64,000 bases of DNA. It comes from Harringtonia aguacate (lineage: Eukaryota; Ascomycota; Sordariomycetes; Ophiostomatales; Ophiostomataceae). Both the position numbers and the translations under genes were made by a program. Below are positions 32,061 to 43,668 of this stretch, in pieces; positions within the stretch are counted from its first letter, which is position 1; each line of letters begins with the position of its first letter. The notes below the pieces were generated by a model. It worked only from the letters and a program-made list of their open reading frames with translations, searched no databases and was not told where the DNA came from. The stretch lies in contig JACCPH010000048.1 in NCBI GenBank assembly GCA_014183095.1, forward strand, positions 124,001 to 188,000, written 5' to 3'.

Positions 32061-33856
32061 TGGTCATCCATCCCTCGCTGACGGGAAGGGAGGGGCTGCC
32101 CAGGCCCAGCGGAGGGCAGAGCGGCGGGTTTCTAGGCCATGATGCTGCTTAGCAGCAGGAAAAAGGGGGACGGTTTCCTATTTCCCCGCAACGGGCATTT
32201 CGCCTGGATGCAGTCGGTTACGTAAATCAAAAACTTTGATTTTGCGTCCTCGTATCCTTTGCCTTCCTTGCATGCTTGGCATCATGGAGAACTGCGAGTA
32301 GTGGCATACTAGCCTGATGGCGGTCATGGCAGCACTCGTACTCCTCCTCCTCTCCTCAGAATCGAATCCGCGGAAGTGATCATCCCACGCAGAAAGGCGA
32401 CGACGATTGCCGCAAAAGCACGCGGGATTAATGCGGACGGTAATGCAATCATCTGGGCAGCGGGTAGGCCGCGGTCTGACCCGCGGGATAGGGGGTGGCA
32501 GCTCCATGGAAGCCTGCATGGAAGCCTGCGTGGAACAATTGGAATCAGCCCAGATCAGCTCACTTTGGCGGCACGTCCGCCCGCCTGCCCGCCCCCAACC
32601 GGAGCGTTCTCCGACTGTCATGTTTGGTCTGGCTGCATTCCCACCCGCCACGAACGCCCGTGCTTGGCTGTTACGTTATTGCATCATCGAATGCAATGTC
32701 CAGACATGGCCAATCCCTCTTCCAGGACAGGCAGTCGCTTTCCTATTTGGAGAAAAAGGCCGCCCCCCCCCTCCGATCGACGGCGATCATCTTGGCACGC
32801 GGATGGCAGCCGTGATGGGGTTGTGTTGCATGCTTTCCGGGGAAGCGAGCTAGCTAGGGCAAGGGAGGAGGGGGTGGTGGCCACACTATAGCCCCCCCCC
32901 CTTTCAAAACCAGGTTGGGCGTGCTTGGCTCGTGATCGCACACGAATTCTGCTAGTGCAAGCGAAAAAGAATGGGTCGTTTCCACATGCGAGCAGACAGA
33001 TCCTGGAGAAGGCGCATTGCCACGGCTCTCCGCCGGCCACCTTGAAGTCGGCCGTGTCCGATCGGCGTGTTATTCGGACGCAGAAAGCGTGGGTGAAGAG
33101 GATGGGAAATTAGTCACGGAGAAGAATGAGAAAATCGAGATGGCAAAGATAACTGCAAGACGAATCTTGGCGTGCAAAATTTGTATGCCTTCGTTCATCT
33201 AGGGCTAAAGCATACTGCCGTCGCTGCCGTCTCTGTCGTCGCTGCCGTCTCTGAGCAAATCTAAAACTTCTCTCGGCCAATGGCGAAAAATTGTCTGGTC
33301 ATAGACAGGGAGAAGCTAGCCGCAGTACTAAAGTCACAGGCGGTGCGGTTTTTGCCACATGTGACACAAGTGCCAACAGGCCACAAAATAGAAGACAAAA
33401 TCGTCAAGAGGTCATGATGCCCTTTCGTGCAAAGTCGGTCAAAAAGCTGGTACGGACAACTTTGTAATTTGGCAAGTCTTCTCCTCGTTGTGCTAAGACA
33501 GCGCAGTAATCGTGCAATTTTGTAAGGAATAAATAATTCCATCATGGCAACGAAAGCACAAAGTGGCTGGAAAAAAAAGGGGGGGAGGGGAAAAAACACC
33601 TTACCTAATATCATATATGATGCTTTACCTGCTCATACATCCCTTCATACATCCCTTCATACATCCCTTCATGCATCCCTAGTAATCATGTGCACTCGCT
33701 GCCAACCGCAACACATATATAGGGCAAGAACATTGCTGTTGCTGTAAAATTTGTGCTCGTCTTAAAAAAAAAAGTTTTAAACCTGCCAATTCCTCTCCTC
33801 GCTGTTCACTATTGACCACATCGATATTTACTGAATTTGCCTCAATAACACAAGCC
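32061..33856. other. 1.8-kb intergenic region
   Basis: Upstream flanks of the permease (-) and the F-box gene (+). Includes a GCCGTCGCTGCCGTCTCTG doublet (33216-33252), a 12-base minisatellite (33634-33680) and short spurious frames. No supported gene. Confidence 0.55.
33634..33680. repeat. CATACATCCCTT minisatellite
   Basis: Nearly four tandem copies of a 12-base unit, the last one with a single A-to-G change, about 180 bp upstream of the F-box gene start. Confidence 0.88.
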
Positions 33857-35579
33857 ATGGCATCTTGGGAACAGCTTCCTCTGGAACTACAGCTTATGAT
33901 CTTGAAGCAGGTCAAGATTGAGCCGACAACAAGAGTATCTGCTTATGTCAGAGTCTCGAAACAATGGCAGGCATTCTTTGAGCAGTACAGCTTCGGCACC
34001 ATGCGTTTGCAGACGCAAGACGTTAAAAACTTCTGCCGCTTTGTGAAAAGAGACAAAGCCCGTCTTGGTCTCATTCAAACGCTGCGGCTGAACATTGATC
34101 TTAAACAGTATTACTCTGCGCGTCCGACAGAGGACGAGGCTACCGTTAAGAAGTAGGTTTCCCCTCAAGAAGAGAGAGAGAGGTAGAGAGAGAAAGATTA
34201 CCCAAAATTTCTAACAGCAATGCACAAAGGAACAACTCTGCTTTCACATTGGCTTTTTGGAAACTGCTTACCGCTCTCTCGGCGTGGAAAAAGCCCGACG
34301 GCCTGGATATGCGATCCCGCTCCTTCGGGCTGACACTGGAGCTGGAGGTGTATTCACCACCCTCGGATTTACGTCAGAGTGATCTCGACTTTCGTCTATT
34401 CCAACCCTTTTTTCTGGACGCCGGAAGGAGACGTCTTACCTACGTGGAGTCGCTCCGCGACACCACAAGCGAAGGACATGGGTGGCGAGAGGGGAGACGT
34501 GCACGCATACCGCTTGCAGAGGCGGTACGCAGCATTTTTGGTGGCCAGCCTCTCAGCCTGGACTTTGACAAGGTGCCTGGGTGCGAGTCTGCGGAAGCAC
34601 GCGTCATGCCAACACTGGATATAGTCAAAGAAATACGGATGCGCCAACGATTCTACCGTATGATCCACCCGGCTGTCATTTCGACACTGGTTGCCAGCTG
34701 CCCGAATCTGTCAACTTTTTGGAGCGAACATTGGCGGCGCCTGGGCAGGAGCAGCGTTGACGAGATGGAGAGAGGTACGTTTTTTTTTTTTTTTTTTTTT
34801 TTTTTTGTTATTTCCCCTTCTTGTGTTTTCTTTTATCTTGTCTAGCTTCCTGTCTTTCTTTTACATCCGGCATATAACGAAACAGCCATGCTTACCAGCG
34901 TCTTGCATTTTTAGGAATCCCTTCTATTTTAACCAACCGGTTGCCGAAATCGATGACGCACCTGCATTTGTTTCAAGATGACAACATAACAGAATTCACG
35001 TTTCTCAACACCTCCAGCCGCCCAAAGCCATGTGCAGAAATCGGCCAGCAGCTTGCGAAAGCAAGTGTTCAGCTCCACGTTGTTGCTCTCTCCTTTCTCG
35101 CAGAAGCCGACGATTTCTTTGCAGAACACGCCACTGCCGACGGCAGTCCACAGCCGGACGACAACGAGCCTACCACACGTCTCACCTGGCCGCATTTAAC
35201 CTTTCTAGCCCTTACGTCGTCTACTCTGTCGCCACAATCGTCTCCCGAAAGGATCCAAAAGCTGCTGCTTTCAGCCTGCAGAGCAGCCTCACAGATGCCA
35301 AAACTAGAAGTGATGGAGCTGTGGTATGCCGCCAGATCGAATGCCTGTGTGTTTCGCTTCACGACACAACCCCCAACCCTTTATATGGGGACCACATGGG
35401 ACACCGCTCCGACCCTGTCATACGAGCTCGTTCAAGCGTGGCAGTCTGTGGCAAACAAGCACTCCTCGTGTTCTATTGACGTAAGCATAGGAAGACTGGA
35501 GAAGTCTAGAATTGGACGCTCGTGCGCTATGAAAGCACTACGCCTAGCCCCAATCATAATGGATATGAGTCCACATTAA
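33857..35579 (+). CDS. F-box protein
   Basis: Three exons (33857..34152, 34218..34774, 34915..35579) give 505 residues. Joins are phase-consistent (GTAGGT/AACAG and GTACGT/TTTTAG). Residues 1-40 (MASWEQLPLELQLMILKQV and following VSKQWQAFFEQYSFGTM) form a typical fungal F-box that would bind Skp1. The rest, with scattered leucine-rich blocks and Arg/Ser-rich loops, matches the large family of fungal F-box proteins with variable C-terminal substrate-recognition regions. These act in SCF ubiquitin ligases, and the target is unknown. The second intron contains a long T run (about 34780-34806). GC content is lower than in neighbouring genes, as is common for this fast-evolving family. Confidence 0.82.
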
Positions 35580-37388
35580 GAGATGTTGATGGGACGACAT
35601 CGAATGATGGGTTGAGATAAATGCGAGTCTGGGAGAACACAGTTATTGTTGAAGGAGAACATGTGGCGGCTTTTGGAGGATGAGAATGATCCAAGATGTG
35701 GATTATTAAAGAAAGAATGATTAAAGGCTCTTCTACAGACAGTTAGTACAGGACAACCAGCGTGCAGATAGGAGGTGTACCCTTTTTACCTTGGGGTGTC
35801 GGAGAATCTTTAAAAGAACAGTCTCGATGAAGGTTTGGAAGAGGCAGACAGAGAAGACCAAGAACACCCAAGAATAACCGTTTCAGCCATTGTAGTCATT
35901 ACCGTCATCGCTGCCACCGCCGCTCCGCGTCAGTTCCCCCCCCCCCCCTTATCCCACCACCCTTCCCACTCCCACTCTTCTTGCTCCCACCATTCTTGTT
36001 CGTATTTTGCCGACTCTCTTTCTCGTTCTCCTCTTCTGCCGCTGTCGCCGCTTCTGTTACAGCCGTTGTTGTTGCTGTCGCTGCTACTATTGCTGCTGGT
36101 GCTGGTGCTGGTGCTGGTGCTCTTGCTGCTGGTGCTGGCGCTCCTGTTGGCTCTGCCGCCGTCTCTGCTGTCGCTGCTTTTGCTGCTCTTGCGGTAGCCT
36201 CGCGGTCTTTGACCGCTTGCCGTTTTCTGCGCCTTTTGGCGTACGCATCTGCCATATCTGTTTAAATCAATGCTAGTTAACGTCTTGTTTGATTCCTATG
36301 TTGATTCTGCGGTTGCTTTTGCAGTCTATTTTAGAGAACGTACTAGGGTTTGGTTTGTTGTAACAAGGTTGTCTTCTTCTTCATGTTGTTTTTGTTGTTT
36401 TTGTTTTTGTTTACTCTTCTCGGATGAGCCAAAAATTCAACATTTTTACTTTCTCATAATTTGCCAGTGTTTTAAGAAAGCACAATTCTACAATGGCCAG
36501 TCGCCACTACTTTCCAGTTCACAAGTCGTCTTAGGAAGGTGCAACCCGGTGTTACTATTACACGGAAGGTACATTAATGCTAATCGCCTGCTCTTTATAA
36601 CCTAAAACGGTTAAGAAAGGATAGTTAAAAGTTAATCATTACCACCTTAAAGAGTCTTTAAATAATAGTTAAAGAATCTTTGAATAGTTAGTAAGGATGG
36701 TCTTGAAGAAAGTTGGAATGTTGACGATGCCTATTTTACTTCTTTTGCAGCAGCTTTCTGCCATGCCAGAGGTAACGAGCAGGGGAGATGGGTCCTCCAG
36801 GAAGTGCGATCACGCACTGATCGACTAAGGAAGGAGTAAAATATCATAAATTTAAGGTAGGTTTTCGATCAGATACGGGATAAGACAAGAAAAGTGAAAA
36901 GCAAAAAGTATTTTTAGAAACCTTTGTCTTGTCAAACTTCGTCAAACATGGCCAGCGTGTTTGAGGGGTTGTCCAAGATCAAGAACGAGGACATTGGCCT
37001 CCCATGTTTTTATTCATGCCGAGACACCCCTCAAGGACTGCAAGAAATTTTTGATCATTATTATCTGCACCGTAGCATCTATGAAAGAGAACAAAGTCCT
37101 CGTCGCTCACAGTGTGGACAGATTTTCCGGCTATGCGTCAGCTCCTTGCATCAATCATCAACGTAGATTCAAATCCAATCGTAACCCTATCATCGAGCCA
37201 AATACCACCCACGCGAGGCTCAAGTGGCCATGAAGATCCTGCCTGGTCCGTCCTAATCGTAAGATACCTGTCATTAAAAAAAGGAGAGACATCCGGGACA
37301 CCTGGGAACACCGAGAGCCAGAAATGGCCGCCCACCACCATTACCCTCCCACCAAGCCCCCTCCCAAACCACACACACGGCCAGGTCA
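35580..37388. other. AT-rich, gene-free stretch
   Basis: Low-complexity CTG/GCT repeats at about 36030-36195 are followed by an AT-rich block (about 36260-36950) rich in TTAAAG and TAGTTAA motifs. A frame at 35905-36255 (minus, 116 residues) is an Ala/Pro/Lys repeat read and is doubtful. A frame from ATG 36949 to 37166 (+, 72 residues) has a plausible start but no recognised domain; the neighbouring frame also reads openly, so it may be a decayed gene end. Confidence 0.5.
36060..36150. repeat. GCTGGT-rich trinucleotide repeat
   Basis: Repeated TGCTGGTGC units in a longer CTG/TTG-rich block. On the minus strand it reads Ala-Pro, on the plus strand Leu/Val or Ala/Gly. Confidence 0.75.
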
Positions 37389-39398
37389 CTAGCTATAGGG
37401 TTCGGCGGAAAAGTCGTAGTTCCAGGTGCCGTCGAGGTCAGCGAGCAGGGAGCGCCAGCGGCGGCCCTCGGCGCCGGGGCGGGTGGCGACGCCGGCCATG
37501 TGCAGCCACAGGCGGATGGCGCGAAAGTCGCAGCGGGCGCGACGCCAGGCCCACCAGACGTCCTCGTAGCGGCAGACCATGCCGGTCCACATGCCAAAGA
37601 TCCAGAGGGCGCGCTCGTCGCGCTCCTCGAGCTTGCGCCGAAAGGCGGGGTCGAGCTGGCCGGGGAACTCAAAGTAGGGGATGAGGTTGCGCGGGGTGGC
37701 GGGCAGGTCGCGCAGCTCCGAGAGGATGCGCAAAGGAACGCGGAAGATGCGGTCGTTTTCGGACAGGGGCAGGGGCCGGGGGATGTTGCGGCCAAAGGCG
37801 GTGGTCTGGAGAGCGCCCGGGGCGCGGGGAGACCGCGGACGACGGGTGGCGCGGGCAGGGCCGATGGCGACGGCGTGGGCCAAGGTCGGCGTCCCGCTGC
37901 TGCTGCTGCCGCTGCCGCTGCCACTGCCGCTGCCGCTACCACCACCACCACTACCACCACCGCCACCACTGACACCGCTGCCACCACTAACCCCGCTGCC
38001 GCTGCTCCCGCTGCTGCCGCTGCTGGTGGTGCTGGCCGGACTCGCGGCGGCCGGGCTCGCGGCTGCTGACGGACGGGTGGGAAAGGCCCAGGTCCGCTGC
38101 TCGACGCCACACAGGTCGAGCCAGGTCTGTGGCACGTGGTGGGCGTTCTGCCAGGTGCCCATGAGGATGAAGCGCTCGTCGTCGGCGTCGGCAAAGAGCG
38201 AGCGCAGGGCGCCGCCGCTCTGCCAGGGCTGGGTAAAGTTGAGCAGGGGCGTCAGCCCCATGAGCACAGAGAGCCAGCCGAGGCGGTTGGGGTGGGTGCT
38301 AAAGACCCAGGAGCGGCGGGGGTCGGGCAGCGGAGCGATGGTGGGGCTGGCCGGGTCGTCGGGGTCGTCGGGTGGCCGGCCGCTGACGACGACGCTGGTG
38401 GCGCCCATGCCGACGACGTTGGTGGTGTCGTCGCTGGCCCCGTCGCTGACCATGTTGCCGCCGTCACCGTCGTGCCACCCCCGGTCATAGTCCTCGGCGG
38501 GCATGTGGTAGGACAGCAGGTTCATCAGCATGGCGGTCAGCATGAGGGCGTCGACGCCGGCCTGGCCCTGGGCGGCCAGCGGGGTGACCAGGGCCCGCTG
38601 GTAGGCCTGCAGGGCGAGGGTGTGCTGGTAGTGACCGGCGACGCGGTAGCCGCGGTAGGCGGGCACGTAGTGGGAGAGGTGGGAGGCGGAGATGGCCATG
38701 AGGGTGCTGCGCAGGTGGTCGGAGCCGGCCATCATGGACAGCAGGTCGCTCACGTAGACGGGCATGCCAAAGACGGCGGCGCTGGTGGTCTGGTAGTGGT
38801 GCAGCAGCTCGGCCAGCGGCGCGCCGAACTCGCGGCCGGCGCCGGGGAACGGCGGCAACGTCAGGGCGCGGAAGTTGGGCGGGGGGGTCGCCGGCACGGG
38901 GACCAGGGGCCCGTTGTGGTGGCTGTGGCCGCTGTGGCTCCCGGCCAGGACGACCCCGGTCATGGGGTCGTCTCTTGCATGGCTGCTGGAGGAGGAGAGG
39001 GGAGACGCGTGCGAGGTGAACGTCAAAGACTGGCTGCCCGACGCAGAGGGCGTCGAGGCGGAGGATACAGGTGTCGAGGCGGAGGTGGAGGCTGCCGCCT
39101 CGTGGTGTTCAGAGTGTTCAGGATGTTCAGGGTGTTCGTAGACGCAGACTCGCTGGTTTCGTCGACATCGCAGGCACGTGGGCATAGCCTGGTCGCACTA
39201 AAGGGGAAGGTGCGTCGTCAGTGGCACAGAAATGACGGGTGAAAATAAAAAAGAGGTAATAAAACAATAAAAGCATCACATAAGCAGGGGTGGCTCGCAT
39301 GCATCTCATCTTACCTTGACCCGCCGCTGCTTGCAGGCGGAGCAGCCGCCGCGTGATTTGCGGTGGGGCCGCCGTCGCTTGTAGTCACGGATCTGCTG

Positions 39399-39430
<32 letters not shown>

Positions 39431-39521
39431 TACTGCCGCCGCTGCTGTCGCCCAGCGAAATGACCTGGAAGAAGCCAGGCGCCGGGGCGTCGGGGAGCCG
39501 CACACGTCGCGACCCGTTCAT
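37389..39521 (-). CDS. Zn2Cys6 transcription factor (Upc2-like architecture)
   Basis: Two exons on the complement (39315..39521, 37389..39197) give 671 residues. The GTAAGA/TTTAG intron sits inside the zinc cluster after KQRRVK. Residues 60-87 form a canonical C-X2-C-X6-C-X6-C-X2-C-X6-C module (CSAC, then C70, C77, C80, C87), preceded by a Gly10 run and the basic RRRPHRKSRGG that often precedes the cluster in sterol-uptake-control (Upc2/Ecm22)-type regulators. A linker rich in Ser/Pro/His and a helical middle region (about 170-330) follow. Around residues 470-510 is a Ser/Gly repeat. The last 120 residues, with WIFGMWTGMVCRYEDVWWAW, resemble the conserved C-terminal block of the same class. 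DNA-binding nuclear regulator; targets unknown. A unique tandem-repeat field lies just upstream. Confidence 0.85.
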
Positions 39522-39624
39522 GTCAGCATGTCGGGAGCTCCAGCCAGGCGGGAGCTCCAGACACCCGTCGCAGGACAAGAGGCCAGCCCCAACACGACCA
39601 GACAAACCAACCAACCAACCAACC

Positions 39625-39725
39625 AACAGACACGCAGACACGCAGACACGCAGACACGCAGACACGCAGACACGCAGGCACACGGGCACACGGGCACACG
39701 GGCACACGGGCACACGGGAACACGG
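39625..39725. repeat. CACGCAGA / CACACGGG tandem repeats
   Basis: An 8-base unit, CACGCAGA, is repeated about six times, then turns into an 8-base ACACGGGC unit repeated about five times. The first block is preceded by AACC repeats (AACCAACCAACC). Confidence 0.88.
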
Positions 39726-39957
39726 GAACGCTGGCACCAGTCACTCAAGACACGTAGACACGGGCACACAAGCACAGCGACGCAGGGAGCCGGCGTCACA
39801 GGCACAGACACAGCCCCACTTCTTTGTGCTTGTTTAATATAGGCAATCCCTCGTTTTCTGTTTTGGGCCTGCTGCCGCCCACCTGTCCCAGCCCGCCGGA
39901 CCCTGACGAGGCAACAACGACAGCCGTTGTGTGTGGGGTGGGGGGGGGGGGGGGTGT

Positions 39958-40052
39958 GCTCTTGTGCGTCTGCGTCTGCGTGTGTCTGCGTCCGCCTGCG
40001 TCTGCCTGCGTCTGCGTGCGTCTGCGTGCGTCTGCGTGCGTCTGCGTGCAGC
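39958..40052. repeat. TGCGTCTGCG tandem repeats
   Basis: Units of GCGTCTGCGT and related forms alternate for about 95 bases. They are close to reverse complements of the 39625-39680 block, so the two could pair. Confidence 0.85.
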
Positions 40053-40327
40053 TGCTGGCAGAAAGGGAACCTGCGCAGATTGCGTGAGCCCCCGGCCGTG
40101 GCACGGAGCGGCTGAGGAAGGAAGGAGGGAAGGAAGGGAGGGGCGGGAGAGAGAAGGGGGGGTTGGGTTGGGTTGGATGCAAAAAATGCGTGCCCCCTCC
40201 TCGGCTAGATTGGTCGTCTGCGCGACACAACAGGACGGCGCAGCTGCTCGCAGGAAATTGCGACACGCCAACGCGTAAACCAATTGATAAGTGACCGGGG
40301 GGTGACAAGAGAATAGGGGGAAGGGGA

Positions 40328-40519
40328 GGGGGGGGTCGCGCGCGCAAGACGATACCGGATGGGCATTCGGTTGAGGGAAAAGGACAGACGGTGTGGGCGG
40401 TTCAACGTTTCAAAAAATTGGCNGGGGGGGGGTCGCGCGCGCAAGACGATACCGGATGGGCATTCGGTTGAGGGAAAAGGACAGACGGTGTGGGCGGTTC
40501 AACGTTTCAAAAAATTGGC
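40328..40519. repeat. 95-bp direct duplication flanking an N
   Basis: Bases 40328-40422 and 40425-40519 agree at every position I compared (both start with a G run and TCGCGCGCGCAAG and end in CAAAAAATTGGC). A single N at 40423 separates them. This is the look of a contig join with unmerged overlap, not biology. Confidence 0.9.
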
Positions 40520-40754
40520 CAAAAGTCGGACGAGGCGGGCGCTAAAGGTCGTATTCCTATTTCGGACTAGGGCATAGGAGAGGGGCAGATTGGCTGGGCA
40601 AGTGGACCAGCAGGACAGCAGCAACAGCAGCAGCAGCAGCATGTAGCAGTAGCACACCGCAGAACAGCGCATCACGGCACGCAGCGTGGGTTCTCGTCTG
40701 GGCACTGGCTTGTGCGTCCCGTGTGTTCCCGCGTTCCCGTGTGGCACCCGTCCC

Positions 40755-41843
40755 CTATGACCCACCAGGGCGGAAGTTCATGCTGTAGCCGCCCGTCTTT
40801 TCGTCCTTGACCATTTGGAAGTTGTCGGTGCTCATGCCAAACGGGCGCAGCAATCCGTTGCCGAGCTGGTCGTTAGTGATGAAGAAAGGGTGAAAAAAAG
40901 GAAAAAAAAGGAAAAAAAAGAAAGAAAAAGAAAAAAAAGAAGAAAAAAAAAAAACACACCTCCTTGAGCTTCCCCCACATCTCGCCCATCTCCTGCTCCT
41001 GTGCCGCTTTGGCGCGTGGTGCCAGCTGGCGCAGCTGCAGCTGCACGAGGCGGCGGTCGTCGGGCGAGAGCACGCGGGCGTCAGTGTCGGCGGGCAGGGC
41101 GGCCAGGGCGTTGTAGTCCTGCTGGGCGCCGGACAGGTTGGCCCAGCCGCCGAGCTCGCTGCGGGCGCGGGCTCGCCGCAGCAGGGCCTTGGCGCGGATG
41201 CGGGCGCGCAGCTGGGGGGCCTGCAGCGGTCGGGGCGGTGGCGGTGCCGCTGCCGCCTTGGCCGCGCCTTCGCTGACAATCTCCTCTTCGACGTCGTCGT
41301 CGTCGTCGTCGTCGTCTGTCTTCTCTGTTTCTTCTGTCTTCTTCTCCGTCTTCTCCGTCTTTTCTATCTCCGCCTTCTCCTCCCTCTCCTCCTCGTCCAA
41401 CGCCTCCACCGCCTCGGTGGCGCTGCGCACGGCCTCCTTCCAGGCCTGGGTCTTGAGGTGGCAGGCAGCCATGTTGGCCTGCAGCACGGCGCGGTCGTAG
41501 TGCAGGTAGCGGGGCAGGACGGCGACGGCGGCCTCGTATGCGGTCAGGGCATCGTCGTAGCGGCCGCGGCCAAAGAGGGCGTTGGCCTCGGTCTTGTGGG
41601 CATCGGCTTCGGCGCGGAGGGTCTGGGGGTTAGCCAAAGAAAGAAAAAGAAGGAAAAAACAAACAAAACAACAAAAAGCAAAAACAAAACAACAAAAAAC
41701 AAAAAAAAACAAGGACAACCCACCGACTCCTCTTCCGGAGAGAACTTGACCACCTCGTCGTCTCCGCTGTCGACGTCCAGCTTCTCTGGTGCCTCCGCCT
41801 TGCTGGCGTGCGGCTCGTCTGCAGGGCTCGAGGACTCGGCCAT
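40755..41843 (-). CDS. TPR protein, TTC1-like
   Basis: Three exons on the complement (41724..41843, 40960..41622, 40755..40865) give 297 residues; joins are phase 0 (GTGGGT/CCCAG and GTGTGT/ACCAG). Residues 1-40 are acidic. TPR motifs follow: EANALFGRGRYDDALTAYEAAVAVLP, then the AVLQANMAACHLKTQAWKEAVRSATEAV repeat and, after a Glu/Lys/Asp-rich insert (~135-165), ALLRRARARSELGGWANLSGAQQDYNAL. The C-terminus LGNGLLRPFGMSTDNFQMVKD...GGYSMNF is the diagnostic end of the TTC1 family. TTC1 proteins bind Hsp70/Hsp90 tails and small G proteins; in fungi the role is little known. The acidic insert is longer than in animals. The two introns carry A/T homopolymers. Confidence 0.9.
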
Positions 41844-42236
41844 GGCTGAAACGGCGCGCGAGATCAGAGCGTCGCCCGGTATCGAAGAGCGCTGCTCAAG
41901 TAGCAGAGTCGCGGGGTACATTCCGTCAGGCAGCTTTTTTTTTTTGGCGACGCAGCAGCTAAAAAACATGTGGGACACAGCCCCACTTTTTATCGACCTC
42001 GAGTGTTCCACTCTGCGGAATAAAAGCCGTCACTCGACCGTGCATGAGACGCGGCAGCAGCTAAGTCTGGCTGCCGAAGAAGGGTCTCACTAGGGGTGGC
42101 TTGTGGGCTGAGATGATACGACATGCGAGAGCTAGCTGGGATGTCTTGCATACTACTTTTATTCCGTTTCACTAATCTTCTGGTCTTGGATCCTCCTCGC
42201 TGCTCGCTACGTCGTCCTGTCTTCGATCCTCCTCTC
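41844..42236. other. Short intergenic stretch, no gene
   Basis: Upstream flank of the TTC1-like gene and 3' flank of the dehydrogenase (both minus). A nine-base T run lies at 41936-41944. No gene is seen. Confidence 0.6.
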
Positions 42237-43430
42237 TTACGCCTCCCCCCCACTCTCCCTCAACCACTGGTACACGACGCGCGCGTCCTTGCCCTGGTAG
42301 CGGGCGTCGGCCATGGCGTCGGCGAACGCGGCTAGGGTGGGCGCGGCCAGGACGGTGCGGGCGCCGACGCTGTGGGCGAGGCGGGCGCCCATGCCGAGGA
42401 CCTTGGCGCAGAGCTCGATGCGGAAGCCGCCGGCGTAGCCGCGGCTGCTGGGGGCGTCGGGCTGGACGCCGGGGACGGGGTTGCTGCGGGCGGTGACCCA
42501 GCACTGGCCGCCGCTGGCGTTGATGACGTCGGTGAGGCGCTTGGGGTCGAGGCCGGCCTGGACGCCAATGTTGAGGGCCTCGGCGGCGGCCAGCGACGTG
42601 ATGGCGCTGAGGTAGTTGTTGATAATCTTGAAGGCGGTTCCCGCGCCGACGCGGTCGCCGCACAGGAAGACGCCGTCGGCCGCGGCCGTGGGCTGCAGCA
42701 AGGCGCGCACCCGCGGGAACACGCGCGCCGACGCCGCCGCCGCACAGCCGACCATGAACGTCAACGAGCCGCTCTGTGCGCCCATCGGGCCTCCCGACAC
42801 GGGTGCGTCGACGAAATCCAGGAGGTCAGGAGCAGCGGCAGTGGCAGGAGAAGTAGCCGGAGGAGCAGGGAGACGGGCCGCCACGGCCTCGGCCGCCGCT
42901 GCCACGGCCTCAATGGTGTCAGTCTCAATGGTGCCGCACTCGATGACCAGTTTGGGCTGAGGCGGTAGACCGTCTGCCGCAGATTTTTTGGCAGCCGCCT
43001 CGACACCGGCCAAAATGCCCGTCTGCGGGTCGAGGTAGACGGCCTGGACGGCGGGCGAGCCGGGCAACATGGTGATGACGGTGTTCTAGAGGGATCATAG
43101 ACAAGCATCAGCGACCAGAACGGGACCACAGACACAGACACAGACAGACACAGACACCCACCGCTGCTTGGACCGCCGCGAAGCCGCTGCTGGCCACCGC
43201 GACGGCCCCCTGGCCTGCCGTCTCGGCCACAAACCGGGCCAGCGCGTCCTGGCTGACGTCGCAGACGAGCAGCGTCTTTTCTTTGCCGAGGCCGGCCCGG
43301 AGGTTCTTGGCCATGGGGTAGCCCATGACGCCGATGCCTGGGGGTCAGCAGTGCGCTCGAGCGGGGGGGAGTGCTCAAGACGGGGAGGGCACGCACCAAT
43401 AAAGGCGACTGTGTCTGCGGGTGAGGCCAT
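42237..43430 (-). CDS. 3-hydroxyisobutyrate dehydrogenase-like beta-hydroxyacid dehydrogenase
   Basis: Three exons on the complement (43397..43430, 43162..43337, 42237..43085) give 352 residues. Exon 1 is only 34 bases; the joins rebuild VAFIGIGVMGYPMAKNL, the NAD(P)-binding GxGxMGxxM motif. FVDAPVSGGPMGAQSGSLTFMVGC is the substrate-binding block and GTAFKIINNYL carries the catalytic Lys. An insert of about 25 residues rich in Ala/Pro lies just before the substrate block. Typical members oxidise 3-hydroxyisobutyrate in valine breakdown or related 3-hydroxyacids (tartronate semialdehyde, 6-phosphogluconate-like). No mitochondrial presequence is visible, so a cytosolic role in a local pathway is possible. 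It heads a group of enzyme genes. Confidence 0.88.
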
Positions 43431-43668
43431 GTGTGACTTGTTTGATTGTGTGTCGTGGAACGAACAGGTTCACGAGGGCTTCATTGGTTTCTGTTCTCTC
43501 TGTGCTATTTGTCCATTTCTATCTGTCCCGGGCTCGCTACACCCCGCAGCCGCTGTCACGGCACGGTCGTTCCGCTGTGGGGGTGGGGAAGGTGGATGTT
43601 CACGATAGTTGTGATGTGGGGACGATGTGGGGAACGGACTGAGGGGGTTCTACAGCCCCGGGAACAGA

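Larger units (their letters stand above)
39522..40754. other. Repeat-rich intergenic region with assembly gap
   Basis: Holds two complementary tandem-repeat blocks (39625-39725 and 39958-40052), a run of 12 G at about 39942-39953, a 95-bp direct duplication around an N at 40423 and a CAG repeat (40615-40641). Frames crossing it are artefacts of repeats. The promoter of the 39.5-kb regulator must lie here. Confidence 0.65.

Noticed and set aside
30305..32152. 615-codon frame on the plus strand
   Set aside because: Antisense shadow of the amino-acid permease, Gly/Glu/Val-rich.
35905..36255. 116-codon Ala/Pro/Lys-rich minus-strand frame
   Set aside because: Mostly a trinucleotide-repeat read; it has an ATG but neither a domain nor a second exon.
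39927..40278. Cys/Arg-rich plus-strand frames
   Set aside because: Alternate Cys/Arg/Val residues are the translation of the TGCGTCTGCG tandem repeat.
40328..40519. A genuine tandem duplication
   Set aside because: The N exactly between the copies makes an assembly join much more likely.
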